This document shows, piece by piece, positions 22,901-30,089 of a stretch of 64,000 bases of DNA. The notes beneath the pieces are model-generated. The model worked only from the letters and a program-made list of their open reading frames with translations, ran no database searches and had not been told where the DNA came from. The position numbers and the translations under genes were made by a program. This stretch comes from Vicinamibacterales bacterium (GTDB taxonomy: Bacteria > Acidobacteriota > Vicinamibacteria > Vicinamibacterales > 2-12-FULL-66-21). The DNA is taken from positions 1-64,000 of the forward strand of contig DASXLB010000072.1 in the NCBI GenBank assembly GCA_036496585.1, in the 5' to 3' direction. Position 1 is the first letter of the stretch. Each line of letters starts with the position of its first letter.

Positions 22901-25480
22901 AGCGCGGAGGTTTCGCCAGTAGACCGGGAAGGACTGCGCCTTGCGCGGTCCGATCACCATCTGCGCCACCAGCGGCAGCAACTGCGCCGCCATGACCGCC
23001 AGCACGGTCGCGGTCCAGAACCAGTGGGCGCCCGGCAGCAGCACCCAGCCGCCGACCAGCAGCGCCAGCAGCGTCGGCGAGACGAGACTGCGGCGCAGGT
23101 TGTCGAGGATCTTCCAGCGCGAAATCAGCGGGAACGAATTGCGCTTGAATCCGTGGCGCGTCGGGACGAACGGGAACAGCCACAGGAGGATCTGCCAGTC
23201 GCCGCGGATCCACCGGTGCTGCCGCCGCGCATGCGCAAGCACGCTCGATGGATACTCGTCGACCAGCTCGACGTCGGACACCAGCGCGACACGCACGTGC
23301 AGCCCTTCGAACAGGTCGTGTGAGAGCAGCGCGTTTTCCGGCACCGAGTCTTCCAGCGCGGCGGTGAACGCGTCCACGTCATAAAGACCCTTTCCGGTGA
23401 AGATGCCTTCGCGGAAGACGTCCTGGTAGGTGTCGGAGACCGCCGTCGTGTACGGATCGACGCCGGTGTGACCTGCGTAGAGCCGGGCGAACAGCGATCC
23501 GGCGGCGCTCGTGAACGTGACGCTCACGCGCGGCTGGAGAATGCCGTAGCCATCCGTCACGCGGCCGACGGCCGGGTCGAATGCGGGTCGGTTGAGTGGA
23601 TGGGTAATGACGCCGATCAACTGGCGGGCGGCGTCCCGCGGCAGCCGGGTGTCGCTGTCGAGCGTGAGGCAGTAGCGAACCTGCGGCAGGATCGCGGCGT
23701 CGCCGACCGCAATCACGAAGCTGGTGTCGGTGGCGCCGCGCAGCAGTCGGTTGAATTCCTCGATTTTTCCCCGCTTACGCTCCCATCCCATCCACAGCCC
23801 TTCCTGCTGGTTCCACTGGCGGGTGCGGTGGAACAGAAAGAAGCGGTCGGCCCCGCCAGCGTCGCGGTGCTTCTGGTTGAGCTCCTTGATGGCGTCGGCC
23901 GCCGCCGCGAGAATCTCAGCGTCGAGCGGCAGCGTCTCGGCGCTGGCATCCTTGAAGTCGCTCAGCAGGGCGAAATGAATATTCGGATCGAGATTGCCGA
24001 GCGCCTGCACCTCGAGGTGGGCGGCGAGGTCCTCGGCGCGCGCGACGCTGTCGAGAATCGTCGGCACGATCACCATCGTGCGCGCCGACGCGGGAATCCG
24101 CGCCAGATCGAGTCGCGGCAGGCGTCGCGGCGGGATGAAGCGGCCGAGCAGCCGCTGAAGAATCTGGATGGTCAGCTCGCTCGTCGGCACGATGGAGAGC
24201 AGGACGACGATCAGCAACCATGGCCACCGCCACCCATGCGCGTGTGCGTAGGCAACCATGAGCGCGACCAGCGCCGCCGTGCCTGCCGCAATGGTGCCGA
24301 GATATCCCGGGGTCGCCAGCCGAAAGAATTCGCGACGGAGACGCGCCCCGATGCGAGGCCGCCACCCGATACCGCGTTCGAACTGCTGGCGGCCGTCTCC
24401 GATCAGGTAATAGCCGACGTGCGCTTGACGGGCGTCCGGTGTACGTTCGGCGACTTGCCGGGCGCGCTCGATGCTCTTGAGCGCCACGCTGACCTGGCCG
24501 TCGCCCGTCGGCTCGGCGAGTTCCTCGACGGCATGCCGATAGCGGTCGCGGCTGGCAAAATCCATCAGTCCGTAAACGGCCACCGGATCGCGCTGCAGAA
24601 TCTGCTCGACCAGACTGACGCTCTCGAAGAATTCACTCCAGTCGAACGTCGAGACGAGCCGCAGGCTGCCAATCAGATTCGCCATGAACGTCTGTTCGGC
24701 TGCCTGGTGCCGCGCTTCGGAACGGATGGCATCCTCGACGGTCTGGCCACGCGCCGCCAATGCGGCGTCGAGTTCGCGCCGCAGCGACGCGGCTGCTTCC
24801 CGCTCGCGCGAGCGCTGCAGCAGCCGAATGACGAATGCCGGATGTACCTGTGACGGCCAGCGATCGCGGACGTGCGCCCGGGTGTCGAGCGCGTCCACCA
24901 GTCGGTCCGCTTCCAGGCGGTGAGCCCGGCTCGTCTCGAGCACGTCCGCTCTCGTGCGGAGGTGGTCCATCAGCGCGAGCTTCAATGCCGACGGCCACGC
25001 CCACAGTTCCCCCATCGTCAATGGCGTAACCGACTGAAAAGCCGTAACGAATCGGTGCACACGTTGCGGGTCGAGCCGCCCGGCGCTGCAGCGAATCAGC
25101 TCGAGCGCCATGGCGTAGACGCGGGGCGTCCCGGCGAACTCGTCGGCGGGAACCTGCGGGAGCCGCCGGAAGAAGCCAGGCGGCAGGTCGTGATGGATGT
25201 CGCGGAGTGCGGCGACGACGATATGGAAATTGTCGAGCAACCACTCGGCTGCAGGTGACGACGGCTCGCCGCGTTTGGCGTCCTCGGCAAGCGCGGTGTA
25301 CACCCGCCGCAGCGTGTCCGAATGCTGGCGGAGCCGCTTCAAGTGGGCGCGACTGCTGCCGCGGTGTCGCAAGGAGACCGTGAGCAGAGCCGCCAGTCGC
25401 CTCGCATGGTCCTCGAGCGGTTCGATACCGAGGAGCTCGATGCCGCCAAGCGTCGAAGGATGGACGCCTGGATCATGCAT
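16943..25480 (-). CDS. ndvB: Cyclic beta-1,2-glucan synthase (NdvB/ChvB type)
   Basis: A 2845-residue inner-membrane enzyme, about the length of rhizobial NdvB and Brucella Cgs. It polymerises UDP-glucose into beta-1,2-glucan and cyclises it. An N-terminal cytoplasmic region leads to membrane helices (about 395-440, 795-840, 935-975). A GT84 glycosyltransferase with CLTLDSDTRLP (about 608) and QHRWIRGDW (about 758) follows, then a glucoamylase-like domain with FAHHQGMSLVALANVLL (about 1470). The C-terminus is a GH94 phosphorylase-type module with LIGSGDWNDGMN (about 2507) that controls chain length. Substrate specificity is by family analogy. It is followed by the glucosidase, and its promoter region is shared with the BON gene. 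Confidence 0.93.
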   Translation of the reverse strand: MHDPGVHPSTLGGIELLGIEPLEDHARRLAALLTVSLRHRGSSRAHLKRLRQHSDTLRRVYTALAEDAKRGEPSSPAAEWLLDNFHIVVAALRDIHHDLPPGFFRRLPQVPADEFAGTPRVYAMALELIRCSAGRLDPQRVHRFVTAFQSVTPLTMGELWAWPSALKLALMDHLRTRADVLETSRAHRLEADRLVDALDTRAHVRDRWPSQVHPAFVIRLLQRSREREAAASLRRELDAALAARGQTVEDAIRSEARHQAAEQTFMANLIGSLRLVSTFDWSEFFESVSLVEQILQRDPVAVYGLMDFASRDRYRHAVEELAEPTGDGQVSVALKSIERARQVAERTPDARQAHVGYYLIGDGRQQFERGIGWRPRIGARLRREFFRLATPGYLGTIAAGTAALVALMVAYAHAHGWRWPWLLIVVLLSIVPTSELTIQILQRLLGRFIPPRRLPRLDLARIPASARTMVIVPTILDSVARAEDLAAHLEVQALGNLDPNIHFALLSDFKDASAETLPLDAEILAAAADAIKELNQKHRDAGGADRFFLFHRTRQWNQQEGLWMGWERKRGKIEEFNRLLRGATDTSFVIAVGDAAILPQVRYCLTLDSDTRLPRDAARQLIGVITHPLNRPAFDPAVGRVTDGYGILQPRVSVTFTSAAGSLFARLYAGHTGVDPYTTAVSDTYQDVFREGIFTGKGLYDVDAFTAALEDSVPENALLSHDLFEGLHVRVALVSDVELVDEYPSSVLAHARRQHRWIRGDWQILLWLFPFVPTRHGFKRNSFPLISRWKILDNLRRSLVSPTLLALLVGGWVLLPGAHWFWTATVLAVMAAQLLPLVAQMVIGPRKAQSFPVYWRNLRADSAIALAQVALSVTFLAYHAWDTMHAIVLTLVRLTITKRRLLEWETAAATAARAAGIAGGRAVLRFAADMMASPIIAAVVALLVSIVRPAALSSALPFLTLWVIAPAVAYWLSKPVGPRERTLSDRNRRLLRHIARKTWRYYETFVTAADSWLPPDNYQEGDEPRLARRTSPTNIGMTLLSTLAAHDLGYLTTDTLITRLDRTLTTLEGLEKHEGHFLNWYDTATLAPLHPRYVSTVDSGNLAAALIALAQGLLALTAEPQSPTQRFEGIVDAAELLSEATSSVPPQESPRRDAIAHLNRLARELASQARKAAGGDTIPLTAIAQELAEVAGSVSDREVSSGISSDIAFWTTAARDCVAALGAPAAAPPADLLVRLAERASALALAMRFDFLYDRRRRIFSIGFRLADAEGPGRRDTSFYDLLASEARLASFVAIAKGDVPQQHWFHLGRLVTNIDGRATLMSWGGTMFEYLMPQLLLRSYPGTLLDQSCRASLRRQIEYGNERGVPWGISESAYAFTDRFGNYQYKAFGVPGLGFKRGLADDLVVAPYATALGSLIDPAAAASNFRRLTRQGIDGRFGFYEAMDNRPRKPAADDNPAAGDGQPEIVRAFFAHHQGMSLVALANVLLEDVFVTRFHADARVKATELLLQERVPREAILAEARPAEGSRALPSIGAAVSRRFQTPHTRSPHTHFLSNGRYTVALTHAGGGSSMWNGLSVTRRRDDRTSDAGAHFIYLRDPWSGGVWSATYQPICREPDEFETVFELEKVTLRRRDGDFDTQLQIVVSPEDDVEVRRLSITNRGSRPREIEVTSYAEMVLARPEDDLAHPAFGKLFIETEYDAQSAGLLFSRRPRSAEEPHAWAFHVLAVDGRLGGAVEWETDRVRFLGRGRSPSNPAALDGRALSGTTGAVLDPVAALRERVRLAPGAFVRVTFATGVAHDRPTALALIHKYRDASAAARAFSMASTHVHITLQHLGLTDDQAILFDRLASRVFGSDPSGMSPDDIARNIFGQTNLWGRGISGDLPILLVHVADVSEIALVRQLLHAQEYWRTKDLRADVVIVNDHPADYLDEVHAHLTSLMQEPRWAGWLDKPGGMFLVRSDGVPDVDRHLLSAVARIVLRGDFGGLAPQLDRKAPWLSRGEIIPQSSALRAPTPAPVHASVGPRVMENGVGGFTPDGREYVIVLDGDRETPLPWSNILANAEFGTALSASGAAYTWAGNSRENRLTPFANDPISDPTGEAIFLRDEEAGTVWGATPGPLSRSAQSGSWVIRHSPGMSYFHYAIDGLEQELAVAVAPDDPVKVSRLTLTNTSNTTRRVSAFVYVEWVLGPPRFGERRFVVCERDDSTGAILARNAYNTDFKDRIAFLHATEQPRSITCDRGDFIGRNRTLNAPAALFRDSLGGQLGAGLDSCGALQIAIEIPPGETRRVAFVLGQGRDRAQAIALAATYSRLDAVENAIGRSARFWDDTLGAIQVHTPDDSFDLLVNRWLLYQTLSCRIWARSGPYQPGGAFGFRDQIQDVLSLLYSRPELCRAHLVLAASRQFVEGDVQHWWHPPAGRGTRTRCSDDMLWLPYAAAIYVDRTGDQSLFDEVVPFLEAPPLAPDESETYSLPSVSNTTATILDHAIRAIERALKYGAHGLPLIGSGDWNDGMNRIGQLGRGESVWLGWFLVVILKQYVAICDERGDSDRAQRYRSEVRWLTGMLELAWDGNWYRRAYFDDGTPLGSAQNDECRIDSLTQSWAVFSQEADPRRAARAMEAVRANLVRRDAQIVLLLTPPFDRTPHDPGYIKGYLPGVRENGGQYTHAALWAIIALARLGLGDEAMELFHMVNPINHTRTPDGIEQYRVEPYAMAADVYAHPMHLGRGGWTWYTGSAGWMYQAAIEGLVGLRRAGSTFSVAPCVPLIWPEFSIEWRVGRTMYHISVSNPDHRACGPRSAELDGSPVDPDHIPLLDDGQTHRVIVVLGEATGRIGPSLGQATTGSSTR

Positions 25481-25517
25481 CGGTTGACGGTCCCTCGTTT
25501 CTCGTGGGGCAGTACGG

Positions 25518-25599
25518 ATTCATGAATGATGTTAACTCGGCAACCGGCTGGTCCGCGGATTTCTGAATGAACTCATCCGTGCCGAAGCGTGCTCATCCG
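25518..25599. promoter_or_regulatory. Divergent ndvB/BON promoter region with palindrome and tandem repeat
   Basis: Within the 184-bp divergent gap there is a perfect 10-bp palindrome ATTCATGAAT (25518-25527) and a direct repeat CTCATCCG at 25572-25579 and 25592-25599. The repeat spacing is 20 bp, about two helical turns, so both copies face the same side of the DNA. This suggests a regulator site ahead of the BON gene or ndvB. Confidence 0.3.
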
Positions 25600-25664
25600 C
25601 TCGAGACTCCACGCGAAAGGGGAGTCGGCGCCCGAATTGCTGTACACAGCGCAGGAGGTTACTG

Positions 25665-26204
25665 ATGCGCATGCGCATTCCGGTTCAAGTCGGTGCGTAC
25701 ATGATGATTGCTCTGCTATTTACCGTCGTCCAGGCCAAGGCGGCCGATACGCCAGACGCGTGGCTGACCGCCAAGGCCAAAGTCGCGCTGATGACCACCG
25801 AAGGCATCCGGACGACTCATCTGAATGTCGACACGGTCAACGGCGTGGTGACGCTCCACGGACAGGTGCCGGCGGCTGATCAGAAGACGAAGGCGGCAGA
25901 GGTCGTCACCAAGCTCGACGGGGTGAAGGAAGTGAAGAACCTGCTCCAGGTCGTGCCGAGCGCCGAGCGTAAAGCCGTGAAGCGGTCAGACGACGAGATC
26001 AAGAAGGAGCTTGATGGCGCGTGGAAGAGCCACAAGGCGCTGGACGACAGCGGCATCAAAGTCCAGTCGGTGAACGACGGAGTGGTGCTGCTTTCGGGCA
26101 CCACGAAGTCGCACGCCGCATACGTGGAATCGGTCGAGATCGCGGACGCGGTCCGCGGCGTGAGACACGTATCGTCGGAAGTCGTGCTCGAACCCTCGAA
26201 GTAG
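25665..26204 (+). CDS. Periplasmic protein with two BON domains
   Basis: A 179-residue secreted protein. After a signal peptide (1-27, ends AKAA) there are two BON domains, at about 33-100 (WLTAKAKVAL...VDTVNGVVTLHGQV...VKEVKNLLQV) and 110-178 (DDEIKKELDG...VQSVNDGVVLLSGTT...VRGVRHVSSEV). BON domains bind membranes or lipids and occur in OsmY-like stress proteins. AGGAGG lies six bases before the ATG at 25665. It is transcribed divergently from the cyclic glucan synthase, which is also an osmoadaptation gene in other bacteria, so shared regulation is plausible. Confidence 0.88.
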   Translation: MRMRIPVQVGAYMMIALLFTVVQAKAADTPDAWLTAKAKVALMTTEGIRTTHLNVDTVNGVVTLHGQVPAADQKTKAAEVVTKLDGVKEVKNLLQVVPSAERKAVKRSDDEIKKELDGAWKSHKALDDSGIKVQSVNDGVVLLSGTTKSHAAYVESVEIADAVRGVRHVSSEVVLEPSK

Positions 26205-26315
26205 CATCGCCTCACGACGTCGCCGGACCTGGCTCGCCGCCAGGCCGGCGACTTCCTGCCGACTCGAGCCAGCCACTCGTCCGCGTCCGCTGATCGCGTA
26301 GACTTTGCGCGACAC

Positions 26316-28856
26316 ATGAGTCTCGCTTCCGGTACGCAGCTGGGGTCCTACCAGATCGTGGGGATGCTCGGCGCGGGGGGCATGGGCGAAGTCTACCGCG
26401 CCCGTGACACGTCGCTCGGTCGCGAGGTCGCCATCAAGGTCCTGCCGGCGTCGTTCTCGGCCGATGCGGAGCGGCTGCGTCGCTTCCTCCAGGAAGCCCA
26501 GGCCGCCGCGGCGCTCGATCACCCGAACATCCTGGCGATCTACTACGTCGGTCAGCACGACGGCGCGCCGTTCATCGTCTCGGAGCTGCTCAAGGGCGCG
26601 ACGATACGCGAGCGGTTGCAGGACGGCGCCCTGCCGCTCCGCAAGGCGATCGACTACGCCGTCCAGATCGCGCGCGGCCTGGCGGCGGCGCACGACAAAG
26701 GGATCGTCCATCGCGACCTGAAGCCCGACAACGTCTTCGTGACCGAGGACGGCCGCGCCAAGATTCTCGACTTCGGCGTCGCCAAGCTGCGTCACGACGA
26801 CGCGCCGGGTGATTCGACGCGCACGATTCAAACGGGCGAGGGTGTGGTGCTCGGCACCGTCGGCTACATGTCGCCGGAGCAGGTGCGCGGCCAGCCGGTG
26901 GATGGTCGGTCGGATCTGTTTTCGCTCGGCGCAATGCTCTACGAGATGGTCTCGGGCCGCCGCGCGTTTCACAAGGCCACCGCCGCCGACACCATGAGCG
27001 CCGTGCTCAAGGACGATCCGCCCGAGGTCAGCGCCGGCGATCGCGGCGTGCCGCCGGTCGTCGATCGCCTCATTCGCCGCTGTCTCGAGAAGAATCCGCA
27101 CGAGCGTTTCCAGTCGGCGCGCGACCTCTCGTTTGCGCTGGAAGACACGACCGTGGCCTCGTCCTCCGGCGCGCACGCCACCACGATGGGAGCCACGGCC
27201 GCGCGTCCGCGATCGCCGCTGGCCGTCGCGGCCGCAGCCGTCATGCTGCTGGCGGCGGGTGTCGCCGGCGGGGTGTGGTCGGGCCTCGGACGGCACCCCG
27301 CGGCGACCCCGGTCTTCCAGCGTCTGACCTTCCGCCGTGGTCCGGTGCTCACCGCGCGCTTTGCGCCAGACGGCAAGACCATCGCCTACGGCGCGGCGTG
27401 GGACGGCAATCCGTCGGAGACCTACGTCGCCACGACCGACAATCCGGAATCGCGCTCACTCGGCTTTCCGAAGACAGATCTCTACGCCATCTCAGCCACC
27501 GGCGAACTCGCGTTGTCGCTGCGGACGCATGACCCGTTTCCGCCCCGCGCCGGCGTGCTCGCACGGCTGCCGCTCCTCGGCGGCGCCGCGCCTCGCGAAG
27601 TACGGGACGACGTCGAGTTCGCCGACTGGGCGCCGGACGGATCTATCGCGGTGACGCTCGACACCGGGGTCGGCGACCGCCTCGAGTACCCGATCGGGAC
27701 CGTTCTCTACGAGAGCCTCAACGCGATCCATCACATCCGCGTGTCGCCGGACGGCGGCCGCGTCGCGTTCTGGGAGCCCGCCGACGGCGGCCTGGCGGTC
27801 GAGGTCATCGACCGCGCCAGGCAGAAGACGATCCTGGCGGGCGGCTGGCTCGACGTCGAGGGGCTGGCCTGGACGCCGGCGGGCGACGAGATATGGTTCT
27901 CGGCGCGCGACGCGAGCGGCTGGGGCATCTTCGCGGTGACGCCGGCGGCGAAGGGCCGTGTGGTGATGCGCTCGCCGGGTCAACTCCTCCTGCACGACAT
28001 CGCCAAGGACGGGCGCGTCCTCGCCGCGCGCGAATCGCGAGAGAGGGGGATCCGCTTCGCGGGAGCCACTGGCGAGGAGCGCGATCTGTCCTGGCACGAT
28101 CGCTCGGCACTCGGCGACCTGTCTGCCGACGGCCGCCGCTTGCTCTTCTCTGAGGTCGGCGATGCCGGCGGCGCCGCCGGCTCGCTCTACCTCAGGAACA
28201 CCGACGGGTCGCCCGCAGTCCGCCTCGGCGACGGCGTCGGTCTGGCGCTGTCGCCCGACGGCCAGTGGGCCCTGGCGTCGGCGGTGTCCGGATCGTCGAT
28301 GACCCTCCTGCCGACCGGGCCCGGCGCGGCACGGACGCTGGCGAAAGGCAACCTCGCGTACTACTGGGCGCAGGCGGTCTGGACACCCGACAGCCGCAGC
28401 GTCATCTTCTATGCGAGCGAGGCGAAGCGCGGACCACGATTGATCGTGCAGCCCATCGACGGCGCTCCGCGGGCGGTCGGTCCCGAGGGGCTGCTGGCCG
28501 GGCTCGCCCTGTCGCCAGATGCCCGGCAGATCGCGACAAACGTCGATGGCAAGGGGTATCTCATCGACGTGGTGAGCGGTGCGACGAAGCCCTTTCCCGC
28601 GATCGACGGGCGCCGGGCGATGGCCTGGGCGGCCGACGGCCGTTCGCTGTTGACCTACACCACTGACATCGCGATGACCGTCAGCAAGCTCGATCTGGCG
28701 ACCGGCAGAGAATCAGCCTGGAAGACGTTCATGCCGGCCGACCGCGCCGGCGTCGTGGCCATCCTCGGCGCGCGTATCACGCCCGACGAGCGGTCCTACG
28801 CCTATACCTACGCGCGTCGCCTGTCGGAGTTGTATGTCATCAGTGGCCTGAAGTGA
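26316..28856 (+). CDS. Hanks-type Ser/Thr protein kinase with TolB-like propeller
   Basis: An 846-residue membrane-anchored kinase, the second of this architecture in the window. The kinase domain occupies about 10-275: GAGGMGEVYRARD, ATP lysine K41 in VAIKVLP, HRDLKPDN (132-139), DFG (152-154) and GYMSPEQVRG in the activation segment. A membrane helix (about 303-325) separates it from a WD40/TolB-like propeller with repeats such as FAPDGKTIAY, WAPDGSIAVT and LSPDGQWALAS. The kinase is intact in all key residues. The partner or ligand of the extracytoplasmic propeller is unknown. No clear ribosome binding site precedes the ATG. Confidence 0.9.
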   Translation: MSLASGTQLGSYQIVGMLGAGGMGEVYRARDTSLGREVAIKVLPASFSADAERLRRFLQEAQAAAALDHPNILAIYYVGQHDGAPFIVSELLKGATIRERLQDGALPLRKAIDYAVQIARGLAAAHDKGIVHRDLKPDNVFVTEDGRAKILDFGVAKLRHDDAPGDSTRTIQTGEGVVLGTVGYMSPEQVRGQPVDGRSDLFSLGAMLYEMVSGRRAFHKATAADTMSAVLKDDPPEVSAGDRGVPPVVDRLIRRCLEKNPHERFQSARDLSFALEDTTVASSSGAHATTMGATAARPRSPLAVAAAAVMLLAAGVAGGVWSGLGRHPAATPVFQRLTFRRGPVLTARFAPDGKTIAYGAAWDGNPSETYVATTDNPESRSLGFPKTDLYAISATGELALSLRTHDPFPPRAGVLARLPLLGGAAPREVRDDVEFADWAPDGSIAVTLDTGVGDRLEYPIGTVLYESLNAIHHIRVSPDGGRVAFWEPADGGLAVEVIDRARQKTILAGGWLDVEGLAWTPAGDEIWFSARDASGWGIFAVTPAAKGRVVMRSPGQLLLHDIAKDGRVLAARESRERGIRFAGATGEERDLSWHDRSALGDLSADGRRLLFSEVGDAGGAAGSLYLRNTDGSPAVRLGDGVGLALSPDGQWALASAVSGSSMTLLPTGPGAARTLAKGNLAYYWAQAVWTPDSRSVIFYASEAKRGPRLIVQPIDGAPRAVGPEGLLAGLALSPDARQIATNVDGKGYLIDVVSGATKPFPAIDGRRAMAWAADGRSLLTYTTDIAMTVSKLDLATGRESAWKTFMPADRAGVVAILGARITPDERSYAYTYARRLSELYVISGLK

Positions 28857-28979
28857 TGCGGCCGCGCTCGGCGGGTGGGCGGACCGACAGGCGTCGGCGT
28901 CTCACGGAGCCCGACAAAGAGCATCAGGCCCGCCAGCGCAACCCCGTCCGCAGGGTCGCGCCGGCGGCCCGATTTCAGG

Positions 28980-29219
28980 TCACGCTCGTTTGATGGCGCG
29001 CGTCAGCGCGACGAGGATCACTGCGCCGACGAAGGCGACGATGATCGATCCGATCACGCCGCTGCCAGGAAGGATGCCGAGAGCGCCGAACAGCCACCCG
29101 CCGATGACGCCGCCGACCAGACCGAGAAGGATGTCGACGAGGACGCCATAGCCGCCGCCCTTCATGACTTGGCCTGCGAGCCACCCCGCGATCAAGCCCA
29201 CCAGAATTGCGTAAATCAC
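28980..29219 (-). CDS. GlsB/YeaQ/YmgE-family small membrane protein
   Basis: A 79-residue integral membrane protein of the transglycosylase-associated (GlsB/YeaQ/YmgE) family, often induced by general stress. It has Gly-rich helices (IYAILVGLIAGWLAGQVMKGGGYG, LLGLVGGVIGGWLFGALGI, IGSIIVAFVGAVILVALTRAIK), the family pattern. There is no ATG near the start. I chose GTG 29219 because a GGAGG lies six bases upstream; GTG 29225 would add two residues but touches the ribosome binding site. It ends the 28857-28979 gap, which shows nothing notable. Confidence 0.8.
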   Translation of the reverse strand: MIYAILVGLIAGWLAGQVMKGGGYGVLVDILLGLVGGVIGGWLFGALGILPGSGVIGSIIVAFVGAVILVALTRAIKRA

Positions 29220-29330
29220 AATCACCCTCCATCCGGACCCAGGCGCAAGAGCTGGTCCGGCAGCAGCATAGCCCAATCGGCCCCAGGGGGGCACCGCCGC
29301 TGGCGGAACACCTTGCCGAACGCTGCCCAC

Positions 29331-29561
29331 TCAGTCGCGTTCGTAGACCTCGCCTTCGATGTCGCCGAGCTTGGCCTGCACGAACGCGGCGGCATCGCGC
29401 ACGCCCTGGTTGTAGACCGGCGGACCGAGCTGACGCACGAAGAAGTCGAGCAGCGCCTCGGCGCGAAACGCGCTGAGCCTTTCGTCGAACTCGGCCGCGT
29501 GGTATTCGGTGATCGATGCGAGCACCGCGGTGCGACGCTCGGCCGAGAGCCGGATTTTCAT
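29331..29561 (-). CDS. DUF2164 family protein
   Basis: A 76-residue cytoplasmic protein of the DUF2164 family. It matches the family along its whole length: KIRLSAERRTAVLASITEY, then FRAEALLDFFVRQLGPPVYNQGV and DAAAFVQAKLGDIEGEVYE. No biochemical role is known for the family. The ATG at 29561 gives the family's usual start; a longer reading frame upstream has no similarity and overlaps the divergent EamA promoter. Confidence 0.85.
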   Translation of the reverse strand: MKIRLSAERRTAVLASITEYHAAEFDERLSAFRAEALLDFFVRQLGPPVYNQGVRDAAAFVQAKLGDIEGEVYERD

Positions 29562-29655
29562 TGGCGAGGAACGTTGTGGTGAAGCCATGCCCGTCGAGTC
29601 TACCTGCTGCCAGACGGCCGGCCCTGCTTCAGCGCCGCGCGTATACAGTAGCGCC

Positions 29656-30075
29656 ATGAACTGGCTGATGTTTGCGTTGATCTCCGCACTCGCGGCGGCT
29701 GCCACGGCCATTCTGGCCAAGGTCGGTGTCGAGGGTGTGCCTTCGAATCTCGCGACGGCGATCCGCACGGTCGTGGTCGCAGTGTGCGCCTGGCTGCTGG
29801 TCGGCGCCACGGGAGAAATCCGCGGCGCGATGACGATCTCACGCCGTTCGCTCGTCTTTCTCGGCCTGTCGGGCGTCGCGACGGCCATTTCCTGGATCGC
29901 CTACTTCCGGGCGCTGCAACTCGCGCCGGCGTCGCGGGTGAGCCCGGTCGACAAGCTCAGTCTTCCATTGACGATTGTCCTGGCGGCGGCGCTGCTCGGC
30001 GAACAGATCGGCTGGCGTGTGACGATCGGCGTGTCGCTCATGACGGTCGGCGCCATCCTCACCATCGGTCGCTGA
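29656..30075 (+). CDS. Half-size EamA-domain (DMT) membrane protein
   Basis: A 139-residue membrane protein with a single EamA repeat and about five helices (MNWLMFALISALAAAATAILAKVG ... SWIAYFRALQLAPASRVSPVDKLSLPLTIVLAAALLGEQ). Full drug/metabolite transporters have two such repeats in about 300 residues, so this one would have to work as a dimer, as in other 140-residue members. The substrate is unknown. It is divergent from DUF2164 and convergent with the giant secreted protein, ending 14 bases before that gene's stop. Confidence 0.85.
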   Translation: MNWLMFALISALAAAATAILAKVGVEGVPSNLATAIRTVVVAVCAWLLVGATGEIRGAMTISRRSLVFLGLSGVATAISWIAYFRALQLAPASRVSPVDKLSLPLTIVLAAALLGEQIGWRVTIGVSLMTVGAILTIGR

Positions 30076-30089
30076 TCGAAGCCCGCGCG

